Below, in pieces: positions 1 through 9,930 of a stretch of DNA of 13,193 bases. Source of the stretch: Acidimicrobiia bacterium. Its GTDB lineage: Bacteria; Actinomycetota; Acidimicrobiia; Acidimicrobiales; Aldehydirespiratoraceae. Location of the stretch: assembly GCA_022824605.1 (NCBI GenBank), contig JAJDZO010000386.1, positions 1-13,193 on the forward strand, read 5' to 3'. The stretch's first letter is position 1, and every line of letters starts with the position of its first letter. The notes beneath the pieces were generated by a model. It was given only the letters and a program-made list of their open reading frames with translations, was not told where the DNA came from and searched no databases. The position numbers were made by a program, and so were the translations under genes.

Positions 1-45
1 GCCCACGCCGTGTGCCCTCAAATCGGTCGCAGTCGTGGCGGACAT
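1..45 (-). CDS. Possible start of a divergent gene (5' end only)
   Basis: On the minus strand an ATG at 45-43 opens a frame that stays open to the window edge (15 codons, beginning MSATTATDLRAHGVG). It is preceded by a purine-rich GAGGGAG stretch a few bases upstream, a plausible ribosome binding site. The position, divergent from the AddB-like gene with a spacer of about 117 bases, fits a real gene start. Fifteen residues are too few to assign any family. The alternative is that this is simply non-coding sequence, because the forward frames here are also open for a short way with no convincing protein character. Confidence 0.35.
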   Translation of the reverse strand, partial: MSATTATDLRAHGVG

Positions 46-89
46 GCTCCCTCGCCCCTTCAGTCGTCGCTCCCCCGACACCACGACTG
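30..89. repeat. Inverted repeats with two alternative pairings in the spacer upstream of the AddB-like gene
   Basis: CAGTCGTGG at 30-38 is a perfect 9-base inverted match to CCACGACTG at 81-89. A second copy of the left arm, CAGTCGT at 61-67, can pair with ACGACTG at 83-89 across a 15-base loop. The right arm could therefore form either of two mutually exclusive hairpins, or the three copies could be half-sites for a DNA-binding protein. On the minus strand the sequence TACAGT (91-86) is a possible -10 for the leftward gene and overlaps the right arm. The repeats are seen directly; any regulatory role is inference. Confidence 0.4.
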
Positions 90-162
90 TAGCTCTGCCA
101 CCGGACGGGCTCAGCCTCGGTCGATCAGAACCGGTGTCACAGGGGCGTTCTAAGGTGCGGGC
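46..162. other. Spacer between divergent genes
   Basis: Apart from the inverted repeats, this spacer shows AAGGTG at 152-157, five bases before the GTG start of the AddB-like gene. That is a usable ribosome binding site. The overlapping TAAGGT (151-156) would also fit an actinobacterial TANNNT -10 box for a leaderless transcript. No convincing -35 element accompanies it. The two readings cannot be separated from sequence alone. Confidence 0.4.
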
Positions 163-3100
163 GTGTCGATTGAGTTGGTGACCACGGGCTACGGTCCGCC
201 CGCCCACGAGGCGTTGGCGCGGGCCGTGAGCCGGGCCAAGGGGGGTGATCCGCTGGCGCCGGTCACCGTGGTGGTGCCGAACCACTATGTGGGGCTGGCC
301 GCTCGCCGGGCCCTGGGGCGTCGCGAGCACGACGGCACTCGCGGTGTGGCCGCGGTGGCCTTCCATACCGCCTACAGCCTCGCTGAGCATCTCGGAGGGG
401 CCGAGATGGCCGCTCAGCGGCGCCGGGGGGTGACCAACGCGGTCATCGGGGCTGCGGTGCGCACGACATTGCGGCGCGAACCGGGGCACTTCCGCGCGGT
501 GGCGACCCATCCGGCCACCGAGCGTGACCTCACCCGAGCGCACCGGGAGCTGTCTGAGCTCGACGACCGCCAACTCGAGATCCTGGGGCGTCAGTCGCAG
601 CGAGCCGGCGACGTGGTGCGGATCCATCGGCAGGTCGCCGCAGCCCTTGAAGGGAGGTTCAGCAACGAACAGCAGCTGGCCCGGGCGGCTGTCGATGCGG
701 TGCTGGGCGATCCGGCGGAGGCGCAGGGCCGACTCGGCCGGGTGATCGTGTTCCTGGCCCACAGCCTCACCGGCAGCCAGGCCCGGCTGCTCCGAACGGT
801 GTCGGAAGCGACCGGCGCCACCATCATCGCCGCCCTCACCGGAGCCGAAGACGCCGACGCAGCCGTGCGGACCTCACTGCGTCGACTCGGCGCCGACACC
901 GACGCCGACGCGGCGCCCACCGCACGAGGATCATCCCCTGTCGCTGAGGGGGCTCCGAACGGAACCGCCAGCGGAGGTGACGCCGTTGCGGCACCCGACG
1001 GAGGCTGGGCCGGTCGTGACGGTGACGGGGTGCGGGCCTTGAGCGTGTCCGACGCCGATGACGAGGTGCGCCACGCGGTGCGGGCTGTGGTGGAAGCGGC
1101 TCGCAACGGCACGCCGCTGGGTCGCTGCGCGATCGTCTATGCGCTGGAGACCCCCTACGTCCGCCTCATCGGCGACGCTCTCGACGCGGCCGGAATCGAG
1201 CGATGCGGCGCCACCGTGCACACCGTGGAGACGTCCCTTCTGGGACGGTCGCTGCTGGAGATGCTGGCCCTGCAGGACCGGGGGTTCTCCCGGCGAGCCG
1301 TGATGTCCTGGCTCTCGGGCGCGCCGGTGAGCGTGATGCACGTTGATCCACCGTCCGGCCCCCAAGCCGGCGACAGCAACGACGACGGCAGCGCCGTGGA
1401 CGGTGGCGCGTCCTCCGGCTGGCGAGGCGTGCCCACCGCGGCGTGGGAGCGGGAGGCTCGGTCGGCCCGGGTGGGGTCGGGCATCGACAGCTGGACGGAG
1501 CGGCTTGCGCGTTACGCGGCGGACTGCCTGGCCGACGCCGACCGGCTGCGAGCCGACGACGATCAGCTCTGGCGCGCCGGCCGGCTGCGTCGCAGCGCCG
1601 AGCGGGCCACAGAACTGCTGGACTTCGTCGAGGGGTTGCACCAGGATCTCAACCCGCACCCCGAGCCGAGCACTTGGCGCGAACTGGCGGCCTGGTGCCA
1701 AGGCCTCATACGCAAGTACCTGGGGGGGCAGGTGCGCCGCGGCTGGCCCGACGACGAGCGGACGCTCGCCGAGCGGGTCGACGGCGCGGTCCGCCGGCTC
1801 GGCGACCTCGACGGCACCGACGACGGTCCCTCACCCGACGCCTTCCGACGAGCCCTCCAGTTGGAACTGGAGGGTATTTCGAGCCGCCATGGCCGTCTCG
1901 GCGTCGGTGTGCTCGTCGGCCCGGTGGATCTCGCCGTGGGACTGGAACTCGATCTGGCGGTGGTTTGCGGCATGGCCGAGGGCATGTTCCCGGCGAGGCG
2001 CAGCGACGACGTACTGCTGCCCGACCGCGAACGACGGGTCGTCGGCGGTGACCTGCCCGCTCGCGGCGACAGCTCCGGTGACGATCACCGGGCGCTGCTT
2101 GCGGTGACCGCGGCCGCGACGCGAACGCTTCTGCTCTGCCCCAGAGGCGACCTGCGCCAGTCGGCGGACCGCTCTCCGAGTCGATGGGTGACCGATCAGG
2201 TCGACCACCTTGAGGTGGTGCCGTCGTTCGTGGCGGGGCTGCGTCGGGCCTCCTTCCCAGCGCATGAGCACGAGTACGACACGAGGTGCCTGCTCGACTG
2301 GCACGACAACCGCGAACGCGCCGACGACCGGACCCGGTCAGGCCTCAGCACGCTCGACAGTGTGAGACGGCGCGTCGAGTTGCGCCGGGGGATCGAGCTT
2401 CGCCAGGCCCGACTCTCGCGGCGGCTCACCCGCTTCGACGGCAACCTCGCCGCCGGCGATCTCCGAGGAGCTGACATCCCCCACCCGGCTGACGGCAGGC
2501 AGGTGACATCGGCGTCGCGGCTGGAGGCATGGGCCGCCTGCCCTCACGCCTACTTCATGCGCTTCATCCTGGGAGTGGACGCCGTCGAGGACCGCGACGA
2601 CGACCATCGCATGAGCCCGTTGGAACGCGGCAGCCTCGTCCACCGGATCCTGGAGCGCTGGCTGACCGAAGCGATCACCGACGGGGACGTGCCCGCTCCC
2701 GTGCAGCCCTGGCCGGACCGGTGGCGGAACCGCTTGATCGCCATCGGTGTGCAGGAGTGCGACCGCTTGGCCGCCCGGGGCCTCGTCGGCCGCCAGCTCT
2801 ACTGGGACTACGACCGGCGACAGATCCTCTCTGACCTCGACCGGTTCCTGAAGTTCGACAACGAGCAGCGGGCCAAGCACCGATCTCGTCCCGCCGCAGC
2901 CGAACTCGGTTTCGGGATGCCCGACAGCGCCGACGATCCGGTCACTATCGCTATCGGAGGTGGTCGAGCATTGAGGCTTCGAGGCGCCATCGACCGCGTC
3001 GATGCCACCGGGGACGGAGGCCTGATGGTGGTGGACTACAAGTCGGGCTCGACCTATGCATACGAGAGGCTGAGCCTGGAGGAGCCGACGTTGGGCGGAC

Positions 3101-3501
3101 GAAGGCTCCAGCTTGTGCTCTACGACATCGCGGCCCGCCGGCTACGGGGCAGCCACGCCCTGGCCGACGGGTACGGCGCCTACTGGTTCGTGTCCTCCAA
3201 GGGCGGGTTCAGCGAGATCGGATATCCCACCAACGACACCCGTGAGCCGGTGCTCGAAGCGGTGGGATCGGTGGTCGACGGCATCGGCGAGGGGCTGTTT
3301 CCGCTGCATCCCGAAGAACCAGCACGCAAGCCGTGGGTGTCGTGCTACTACTGCGAACCCGACAGCCTGGGCACCAGCGACCAGTGGCGCGATTGGCAGC
3401 GCAAGCAACATGATCCCGCGCTTGCTCGCTATCTCGACCTCATCGACCCGGACCGGGAGCGGCCACACGAGCAGGTGCAGACGGCGGGAGCGGGATCATG
3501 A
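163..3501 (+). CDS. addB: AddB-like subunit, PD-(D/E)XK nuclease (RecB-family)
   Basis: This 1112-residue protein is probably the AddB-like partner of the helicase-nuclease encoded next. Such complexes bind double-strand DNA ends and process them for RecA-type recombination. The N-terminus (IELVTTGYGPPAHEAL, then VTVVVPNHYVG) resembles the inactive helicase-like half of AddB and has no Walker A GKT. The C-terminal nuclease is intact: RGSLVHRILE around 822-831 with H827, GAIDRVD with D944, and VVDYKSG with D958 and K960. Cysteines C793 and C1061/C1064 (CYYC) match three of the four AddB Fe-S ligands. The position expected for the fourth is G1070. Low-complexity Ala/Gly/Asp-rich stretches occur near residues 243-291 and 395-420 and look like linkers. 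The GTG start has AAGGTG five bases upstream and gives a natural N-terminus. The stop overlaps the next start (ATGA), implying coupled translation. Family assignment is strong; the exact name AddB rather than a generic RecB-like nuclease is inference. Confidence 0.85.
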   Translation: MSIELVTTGYGPPAHEALARAVSRAKGGDPLAPVTVVVPNHYVGLAARRALGRREHDGTRGVAAVAFHTAYSLAEHLGGAEMAAQRRRGVTNAVIGAAVRTTLRREPGHFRAVATHPATERDLTRAHRELSELDDRQLEILGRQSQRAGDVVRIHRQVAAALEGRFSNEQQLARAAVDAVLGDPAEAQGRLGRVIVFLAHSLTGSQARLLRTVSEATGATIIAALTGAEDADAAVRTSLRRLGADTDADAAPTARGSSPVAEGAPNGTASGGDAVAAPDGGWAGRDGDGVRALSVSDADDEVRHAVRAVVEAARNGTPLGRCAIVYALETPYVRLIGDALDAAGIERCGATVHTVETSLLGRSLLEMLALQDRGFSRRAVMSWLSGAPVSVMHVDPPSGPQAGDSNDDGSAVDGGASSGWRGVPTAAWEREARSARVGSGIDSWTERLARYAADCLADADRLRADDDQLWRAGRLRRSAERATELLDFVEGLHQDLNPHPEPSTWRELAAWCQGLIRKYLGGQVRRGWPDDERTLAERVDGAVRRLGDLDGTDDGPSPDAFRRALQLELEGISSRHGRLGVGVLVGPVDLAVGLELDLAVVCGMAEGMFPARRSDDVLLPDRERRVVGGDLPARGDSSGDDHRALLAVTAAATRTLLLCPRGDLRQSADRSPSRWVTDQVDHLEVVPSFVAGLRRASFPAHEHEYDTRCLLDWHDNRERADDRTRSGLSTLDSVRRRVELRRGIELRQARLSRRLTRFDGNLAAGDLRGADIPHPADGRQVTSASRLEAWAACPHAYFMRFILGVDAVEDRDDDHRMSPLERGSLVHRILERWLTEAITDGDVPAPVQPWPDRWRNRLIAIGVQECDRLAARGLVGRQLYWDYDRRQILSDLDRFLKFDNEQRAKHRSRPAAAELGFGMPDSADDPVTIAIGGGRALRLRGAIDRVDATGDGGLMVVDYKSGSTYAYERLSLEEPTLGGRRLQLVLYDIAARRLRGSHALADGYGAYWFVSSKGGFSEIGYPTNDTREPVLEAVGSVVDGIGEGLFPLHPEEPARKPWVSCYYCEPDSLGTSDQWRDWQRKQHDPALARYLDLIDPDRERPHEQVQTAGAGS

Positions 3502-6500
3502 CCACGCTGTCGCTGCAAGACCAGAGGGCCCGCGACCGGGTGGGCTCCGAGCTGACGAGCACCCTCTTCGTCGAGGCCGGCGCCGGCTCGGGCAAGACCC
3601 GTGCCCTGGTCGACCGGGTGGTTGCGCTGATCGATGCGGGAGTGGCGATGGAGAACATCGCGGCCATCACCTTCACCGAGAAGGCCGCCGCCGAACTGCG
3701 CGACAGGATCGCCAAGAGACTGCGAAGCACCGAGAGCCGCACGGAACTCGGTGAGGACCGGGCCGAGGCGGCCCTGCACCAGCTTGATGCCGCGGCGGTG
3801 GGCACACTGCATTCCTTTGCTCGCCGGATCCTGTCCGAGCATCCGGTGGAGGCAGGCCTGCCGCCCAGTGTGGAGGTGCTCGACGACATCGGTTCCGAGA
3901 TCGAGTTCGACATCCGTTGGCGCGAGTTCCTCGACCAGCTTCTGGACGAACCTGAGATGGGCCCGACGCTGCTGCGACTCGAGATGATGGGCGTGAGGTT
4001 GGAGCACATCCGGTCGTTGGCGGTGCAGTTCAACCAGCACTGGGACCGTCTCGAGGGCCTGGCCGGCCCGGTCGGCCCCCTACCGCCGGTCGACGTGACC
4101 AGCATTTCGGGGGGCCTGAGGCTTCTTGGCGACCTCAAATCCAGGTGCACCCCCGACTCCGGCGACACCTTGCTCGACCGAATCGAGTCCGTTGAGCGCG
4201 AACTGGCCCGGCTGGAGGGCTGCACCGACGACGCCGAGCGGATCGACATTCTCAGGTCGGCGACGAGAGCCTTCAAGCGCCGGGGTGCGGGCCAGCACAC
4301 CAATTGGGGCAGCGGAGACGAAGGCAAGGCGAACAAGGCGTCCGCGCTTGATGCACTCAGGGACCTGGCCGCGCCCCGCAAGAGCGGCTCGGATCAGCCA
4401 CTGTCGATCTGCGAGCAGATCCTGGCCCGGGCCGCCCAGGATGCGCTCGACGTGCTCGTGCCGAGACTGGCGGCCTTCACGCTGCAGGCCGCGGAGCAGC
4501 GGCCTGCCACCGGACGCCTCGAGTTCCACGACCTGCTGGTGCGGGCCCGGCTGCTGCTGCGCCACGACGAGCACGGCCCGGCCGTGCGGGCCGTGCTGCG
4601 GGACCGCTACCAGCGCCTGCTGATCGACGAGTTCCAGGACACCGACCCGATCCAGGTGGAGCTGGCCGCGCTGCTCGGCAGCGGCGAACCCGACGTTGCC
4701 GACGGCCCGTGGGCGGACACGAAGCCCGAGGGCGGCCGCCTCTTCTTCGTGGGCGACCCCAAGCAGTCGATCTACCGGTTCCGGGGCGCCGACATCGCCA
4801 CCTTCTTGGCGGCCCGCGACTGGACGCAAGGCCAACCAGAGGGCCGCATCGAGGGTCTGGTCACCAATTTCCGCTCGGCCGCGCCCATCATCGGCTGGGT
4901 CAACGACGTCTTCGCCCAGTTGATCCAGCCGTCGCCGGGCAGCCAGCCCACCTATGAGCCCCTGGCCTCCGTGCGAGAGCCGGTGGACATCGGACCGCCG
5001 GTGACAGTCCTAGGTGCGGAGCCCCTGGAGTTCCCGGGCAGGGCCTACGCCGAGCACCTGCGACAACGCGAAGCCGCCGCGGTAGCCCGCGCCGTGGCAA
5101 CCATCGTGGGAGACGGATGGCAAGTCGACGAGGGCACCCCGACGAAGCCGTCGAACCGGCCGGCCCGCCTGGGCGACATCGCCATCCTGATCCCGACGCG
5201 CACCAGCCTGCCCGATCTGGAGGACGCTCTGGAGGCAGCGGCGATCCCGTTCCGGGCCGAGGCCTCGTCGCTCGTCTACAACACTCGCGAGGTTCGCGAC
5301 GTGCTCAACGCCCTGCAGGCCGTGGCCGACCCGACCGACGAGCTGGCGCTGGTGGCCGCGCTGCGTTCGTCGCTGTACGGCTGCGGCGACGACGACCTGG
5401 CCCACTGGCGGCTGGGGTGCCGCGGCCGCTTCTCGTTGATCCGCCCTCAGCCGCAGTCCTGCCCTGCGGATCATCCGGTGGCCTCCGCCATCGCCCACCT
5501 TCGCGAGCTTCACGAAGCGAAACGCTGGACCAATCCTCCCGTCTTGATCGACCGTCTGATCCGTGAGCGGGGCGCGTGGGAGACGGCCGTCGTCGGCGGT
5601 CGGCCCCGTGACGTGTGGCGTCGCCTGCGCTTCGTGGTCGACCAGGCCCGAGCCTGGGCCGACGCGGGAGGCACCGACCTGCGCCGCTACCTCGAATGGG
5701 CCCGCATGCAGGGAGCGGACAACGCCCGGGTGACGGAGGCAATGCTGCCCGAGACCGACGACGACAGCGTTCGGATCATGACCGTTCATGCCGCCAAGGG
5801 CCTCGAATTCCCGATCGTGGTGCTATCGGGCACCACGGCCCGACTCGAACGGCCGTCCCGAGCCGCGACGGCGGCCTTCGACGCCTCCGGCACACCGGTA
5901 GTGAGGCTGAAGGGCGGGGTCGAGTCGAAGAGCTACGAGGCATGGAAGGCTCGGGACGAGCAGATGGAGGCCCACGAGCGCCTCCGGCTCTTGTATGTGG
6001 CCTGCACCCGGGCCCGCGACCACCTGGTCGTGAGCCTGCATCGCCGGGTTCCGAACGCCAACGGAGAGAAGCAGAACTCCGCGGCGTGGGCATTGGCCGA
6101 CGCGGGCGCGGTCGAAGCCGGCGCGGTCGACGGTTCGACGGTGTTCGGCGACGCAGACGACGAATCAGGCACAGGGGGCATCACGCTCGCGGTGGCGGCC
6201 TCTCCTGAAGCCGGGCCGGATCGAGCGCCCTTGCCCGACCGCGGCGAGTGGGAGCACGAGCGCCGGCGCCGCCTGGAGGCGGCGTCGGCTCCAGGCTCGG
6301 TGTCAGCCAGCAGCCTCACCGGCGGTGACGCCGTGTTCAGCACCGCCGATGCGGGGATGGACAAGGACCGCGACGACTCCGAACCACCCCCGTGGAGCAA
6401 GGGACGGTACGGCACCGCAGTGGGTCGAGCCGTTCACGGTGTGCTGCAGGACGTGGACCTGGCCTCAGGAACCGGGCTGGAAGCGCTGGCCCTCCGCCAA

Positions 6501-6926
6501 GCCGCAGCCGAGGGCGTGAGCGGGCGCACGAAGGCGATCACGGAACTGGCCCGGGCCGCGCTCAGCACCGATGTGGCCCGCGAGGCGGCGACCTCCAAGC
6601 ACTGGCGGGAGCTGTTCGTGGCCGCCCCGTTCGGCGGCCGGCTCCTCGAGGGCTACATCGACTTGGCCTACCGAGGCCCCGAGGGACTGGTGGTGGTGGA
6701 CTGGAAGACCGACGTCGTGGCCGACGACGACGACATCGGAGCCAAGCTGGCCCGCTACCGGGTGCAGGGCGCGGCCTACGCAGCCGCCCTGGAAGCAGTC
6801 ACCGGCGAGACCGTGGCCCGAATGGTGTTCGTGTTCCTCAACCAGGCCGGAGCGGTCGAGGTCGAACTGCCCGACCTGCGCACCGCCGTGGACGAAGTGG
6901 CCGCGTCGGTCGACATTGCCTCTTGA
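3498..6926 (+). CDS. addA: AddA-like UvrD-family helicase with C-terminal RecB-type nuclease
   Basis: This 1142-residue protein is the ATP-driven motor and nuclease subunit of an AddAB-type end-resection complex. All SF1 helicase motifs are visible: Walker A AGAGSGKT (27-34), Ia ITFTEKAAAEL (57-67), II LLIDEFQDTD (374-383, D377/E378), III VGDPKQSIYRFRG (418-430), IV TNFRS (456-460), V TVHAAKGLEF (762-771) and VI LLYVACTRARD (831-841). The C-terminus carries the RecB nuclease signature: H980 in GRAVHGVL, D1055 in EGYIDLAY, and VVDWKTD with D1068 and K1070. Length is close to that usual for AddA. A variable Ala/Gly/Asp-rich stretch at roughly 868-960 separates motor from nuclease. The ATG overlaps the upstream stop in ATGA, so translation is probably coupled and the subunits made in balance. 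Actinobacteria often use AdnAB, in which both subunits carry helicase motifs. Here only this one does, which favours the AddAB type. Confidence 0.92.
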   Translation: MTTLSLQDQRARDRVGSELTSTLFVEAGAGSGKTRALVDRVVALIDAGVAMENIAAITFTEKAAAELRDRIAKRLRSTESRTELGEDRAEAALHQLDAAAVGTLHSFARRILSEHPVEAGLPPSVEVLDDIGSEIEFDIRWREFLDQLLDEPEMGPTLLRLEMMGVRLEHIRSLAVQFNQHWDRLEGLAGPVGPLPPVDVTSISGGLRLLGDLKSRCTPDSGDTLLDRIESVERELARLEGCTDDAERIDILRSATRAFKRRGAGQHTNWGSGDEGKANKASALDALRDLAAPRKSGSDQPLSICEQILARAAQDALDVLVPRLAAFTLQAAEQRPATGRLEFHDLLVRARLLLRHDEHGPAVRAVLRDRYQRLLIDEFQDTDPIQVELAALLGSGEPDVADGPWADTKPEGGRLFFVGDPKQSIYRFRGADIATFLAARDWTQGQPEGRIEGLVTNFRSAAPIIGWVNDVFAQLIQPSPGSQPTYEPLASVREPVDIGPPVTVLGAEPLEFPGRAYAEHLRQREAAAVARAVATIVGDGWQVDEGTPTKPSNRPARLGDIAILIPTRTSLPDLEDALEAAAIPFRAEASSLVYNTREVRDVLNALQAVADPTDELALVAALRSSLYGCGDDDLAHWRLGCRGRFSLIRPQPQSCPADHPVASAIAHLRELHEAKRWTNPPVLIDRLIRERGAWETAVVGGRPRDVWRRLRFVVDQARAWADAGGTDLRRYLEWARMQGADNARVTEAMLPETDDDSVRIMTVHAAKGLEFPIVVLSGTTARLERPSRAATAAFDASGTPVVRLKGGVESKSYEAWKARDEQMEAHERLRLLYVACTRARDHLVVSLHRRVPNANGEKQNSAAWALADAGAVEAGAVDGSTVFGDADDESGTGGITLAVAASPEAGPDRAPLPDRGEWEHERRRRLEAASAPGSVSASSLTGGDAVFSTADAGMDKDRDDSEPPPWSKGRYGTAVGRAVHGVLQDVDLASGTGLEALALRQAAAEGVSGRTKAITELARAALSTDVAREAATSKHWRELFVAAPFGGRLLEGYIDLAYRGPEGLVVVDWKTDVVADDDDIGAKLARYRVQGAAYAAALEAVTGETVARMVFVFLNQAGAVEVELPDLRTAVDEVAASVDIAS

Positions 6927-6938
6927 CAACCGAATAGG

Positions 6939-6951
6939 GCCGACAGGCGGC
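6939..6951. terminator. Weak hairpin between convergent genes
   Basis: The 24-base gap between the AddA-like stop and the leftward PLP-enzyme stop contains GCCG-acagg-CGGC, a 4-bp stem with a 5-base loop that ends at the minus-strand stop codon. There is no T-run on either side. It might serve as a weak bidirectional stop signal, but the stem is short enough to be chance. Confidence 0.15.
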
Positions 6952-8297
6952 TACCCGGCGTAGCGCGGGTCGGGGTCGCCGGGGCGCATCTGGCCGGTGA
7001 ACAGCACCGCCACTCGCTCGCCCGCCGACACGCCCGGAGCGGTCGAATCCCGGCTGGCGGCAACCAGGGCCAACAGGCCGCCGAGGCCCGAGGATCCGGT
7101 GGGGCACACGTTGACCTCTGTGTGCCGGTGAGCGAGCCGGTGGGCCTGCCGGAAGTCGTCCTCGGAGGCGACGAGGGGCCAGCCTCCGGTCGCCAGCATC
7201 GCCTCGACTATGTCGATCCAGTCGTAGGTGATGTCGTCGAGAATGCCCGACGCGTACGACACCGGCTCGTGCTCCCATGCCCGCATGTAGCGCTCGGGAT
7301 CCTGGCGCAGCCGACCGACCAGCTCCTGGCGCCGAGCGCCCTCGATGTCCCCGGCCGCCTCAGCCATGGCGGCGCGCCGACCGTTGTCGAGCGTTCCTTC
7401 TGGAGCAGCCTGGGCGCGAACGATCCGGTCGATGAAGTACGACCGGTCCCGGGCGTTGGGGGCGCGCTCGGGTGTGAGCGCCTCGAGCGCCAGCGTGTCC
7501 CAGGCCCGCACCAGCGGATGGTTTCCCTGCGGCTGAACGGCATGAACGACCGGCAGGCTCGCCAGGTCGCCGTCGTTGACGGCGGAGACCAGCCCGGTGA
7601 GCACCGCAGTGGCCAGCGCGCCCCCTCCGACCTGAACGAAGATCCGGTCGAGCCGGGCGGGCGCGCCGCCGTCGTGCTCGATCAGCGCGTCGACCATCTC
7701 CCAGGCCATGGTCCGGCCGCCGTCGATGGTGGCCGGGGTCTCGGTTCCCTGGCACGAGAACGGCACCGCTCCGGCCTCGATGGCGGCCACCATGGCGTGA
7801 TGGGCGGGATCTCCGGGCACGCCCGGCTCGCGCTCGCAGCGCACCACCCGGCCGCCCAAGTCGGTGATGCGGTCGACCACCGCCTCGTTGGCCCAGGTCG
7901 GCACGAACACGTCGATGGGCCGGTCGGTGGCCCTGGCCACCACCGCAGCGGCCAGCGCGGCGTTGCCGCAGCTGGCTATGGCATAGGGGGCTTGGCCAGC
8001 TCCGGAGTCGGTGTCGGTGTCGGTCAGCCGATGGGTAAGGGCCACCCCGAACAGGTGCCGGGCCTTGTGCGATCCCGACACGTTGCCGGTCTCGTCCTTG
8101 ACCCACAGCTCGGCGCCGCCTAGCCCGACCGCCTCGGCCAACGCCGGCGCCGGTGCGAACGGGGTGGGCGCGAAGCCGTGACCCTGCACCTGCACCACCG
8201 CCGCGTCGAGCTCTCGGACCGCGGCCCGGATCGCATCGACCCCCGCCTGCCGGTGGGCCTCCAGACGGTGGGCGTAGGTCTCGAACGTCGACGTCAC
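6951..8297 (-). CDS. PLP-dependent enzyme, fold type II (tryptophan synthase beta-like), 448 aa
   Basis: This is a cytosolic pyridoxal-phosphate enzyme of the fold-type II superfamily, which includes threonine synthase, threonine and serine dehydratases and cysteine synthase. Visible marks are the cofactor lysine K78 in SGSHKAR, the SCGNAA loop (109-114) that usually holds the substrate carboxylate, the glycine loop VGGGA (223-227) for the cofactor phosphate, and a Ser/Thr-rich PTGSSG (399-404) near the C-terminus that may contact the pyridine nitrogen. It starts at GTG 8297 with GGGA a few bases upstream. It lies 19 bases after a second, different PLP enzyme on the same strand, so the two are very likely co-transcribed. 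No ACT or CBS regulatory domain is seen. The substrate cannot be read from the sequence; a lyase, dehydratase or beta/gamma-replacement reaction on an amino acid is the reasonable range. Confidence 0.85.
   Translation of the reverse strand: MTSTFETYAHRLEAHRQAGVDAIRAAVRELDAAVVQVQGHGFAPTPFAPAPALAEAVGLGGAELWVKDETGNVSGSHKARHLFGVALTHRLTDTDTDSGAGQAPYAIASCGNAALAAAVVARATDRPIDVFVPTWANEAVVDRITDLGGRVVRCEREPGVPGDPAHHAMVAAIEAGAVPFSCQGTETPATIDGGRTMAWEMVDALIEHDGGAPARLDRIFVQVGGGALATAVLTGLVSAVNDGDLASLPVVHAVQPQGNHPLVRAWDTLALEALTPERAPNARDRSYFIDRIVRAQAAPEGTLDNGRRAAMAEAAGDIEGARRQELVGRLRQDPERYMRAWEHEPVSYASGILDDITYDWIDIVEAMLATGGWPLVASEDDFRQAHRLAHRHTEVNVCPTGSSGLGGLLALVAASRDSTAPGVSAGERVAVLFTGQMRPGDPDPRYAG
8007..8024. 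repeat. Short tandem repeat (GTCGGT x3) inside the PLP-enzyme gene
   Basis: Three perfect copies of GTCGGT on the plus strand encode a Thr-Asp repeat (TDTDTDS, about residues 92-98) in the 448-aa PLP enzyme. The stretch falls between conserved segments, in a probable surface loop. Being 6-base units, gain or loss of copies would keep the frame. Confidence 0.6.
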
Positions 8298-8316
8298 AAC
8301 GGTCCCGATGCCTGGC

Positions 8317-9870
<1,554 letters not shown>

Positions 9871-9930
9871 GCCCCAAGTATCACGCCCGATCACCCAGAC
9901 CGGACGCATCGGAGTGCCGAAAAGCCGGCG
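9871..9930 (-). other. 60-base spacer between the regulator and the PLP enzymes
   Basis: Just after the GntR stop lies a small inverted repeat, GCCG (9916-9919) and CGGC (9926-9929) around AAAAGC. It is not followed by a T-run in the leftward direction and is unlikely to be a strong terminator. The spacer is compatible with read-through from the regulator gene. No clear promoter for the PLP genes is visible in it. Confidence 0.3.

Noticed and set aside
3440..4381. Minus-strand open frame (313 codons) opposite the start of the AddA-like gene
   Set aside because: Ser/Arg/Pro-rich translation typical of antisense to high-GC genes, while the opposite strand encodes Walker A and motif Ia.
7122..8123. 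Long plus-strand open frame (333 codons) opposite the 448-aa PLP enzyme
   Set aside because: It is antisense to a gene with clear PLP motifs and its product is a Gly/Val/His/Arg-rich string with no domain character. In high-GC DNA such shadow frames are expected.
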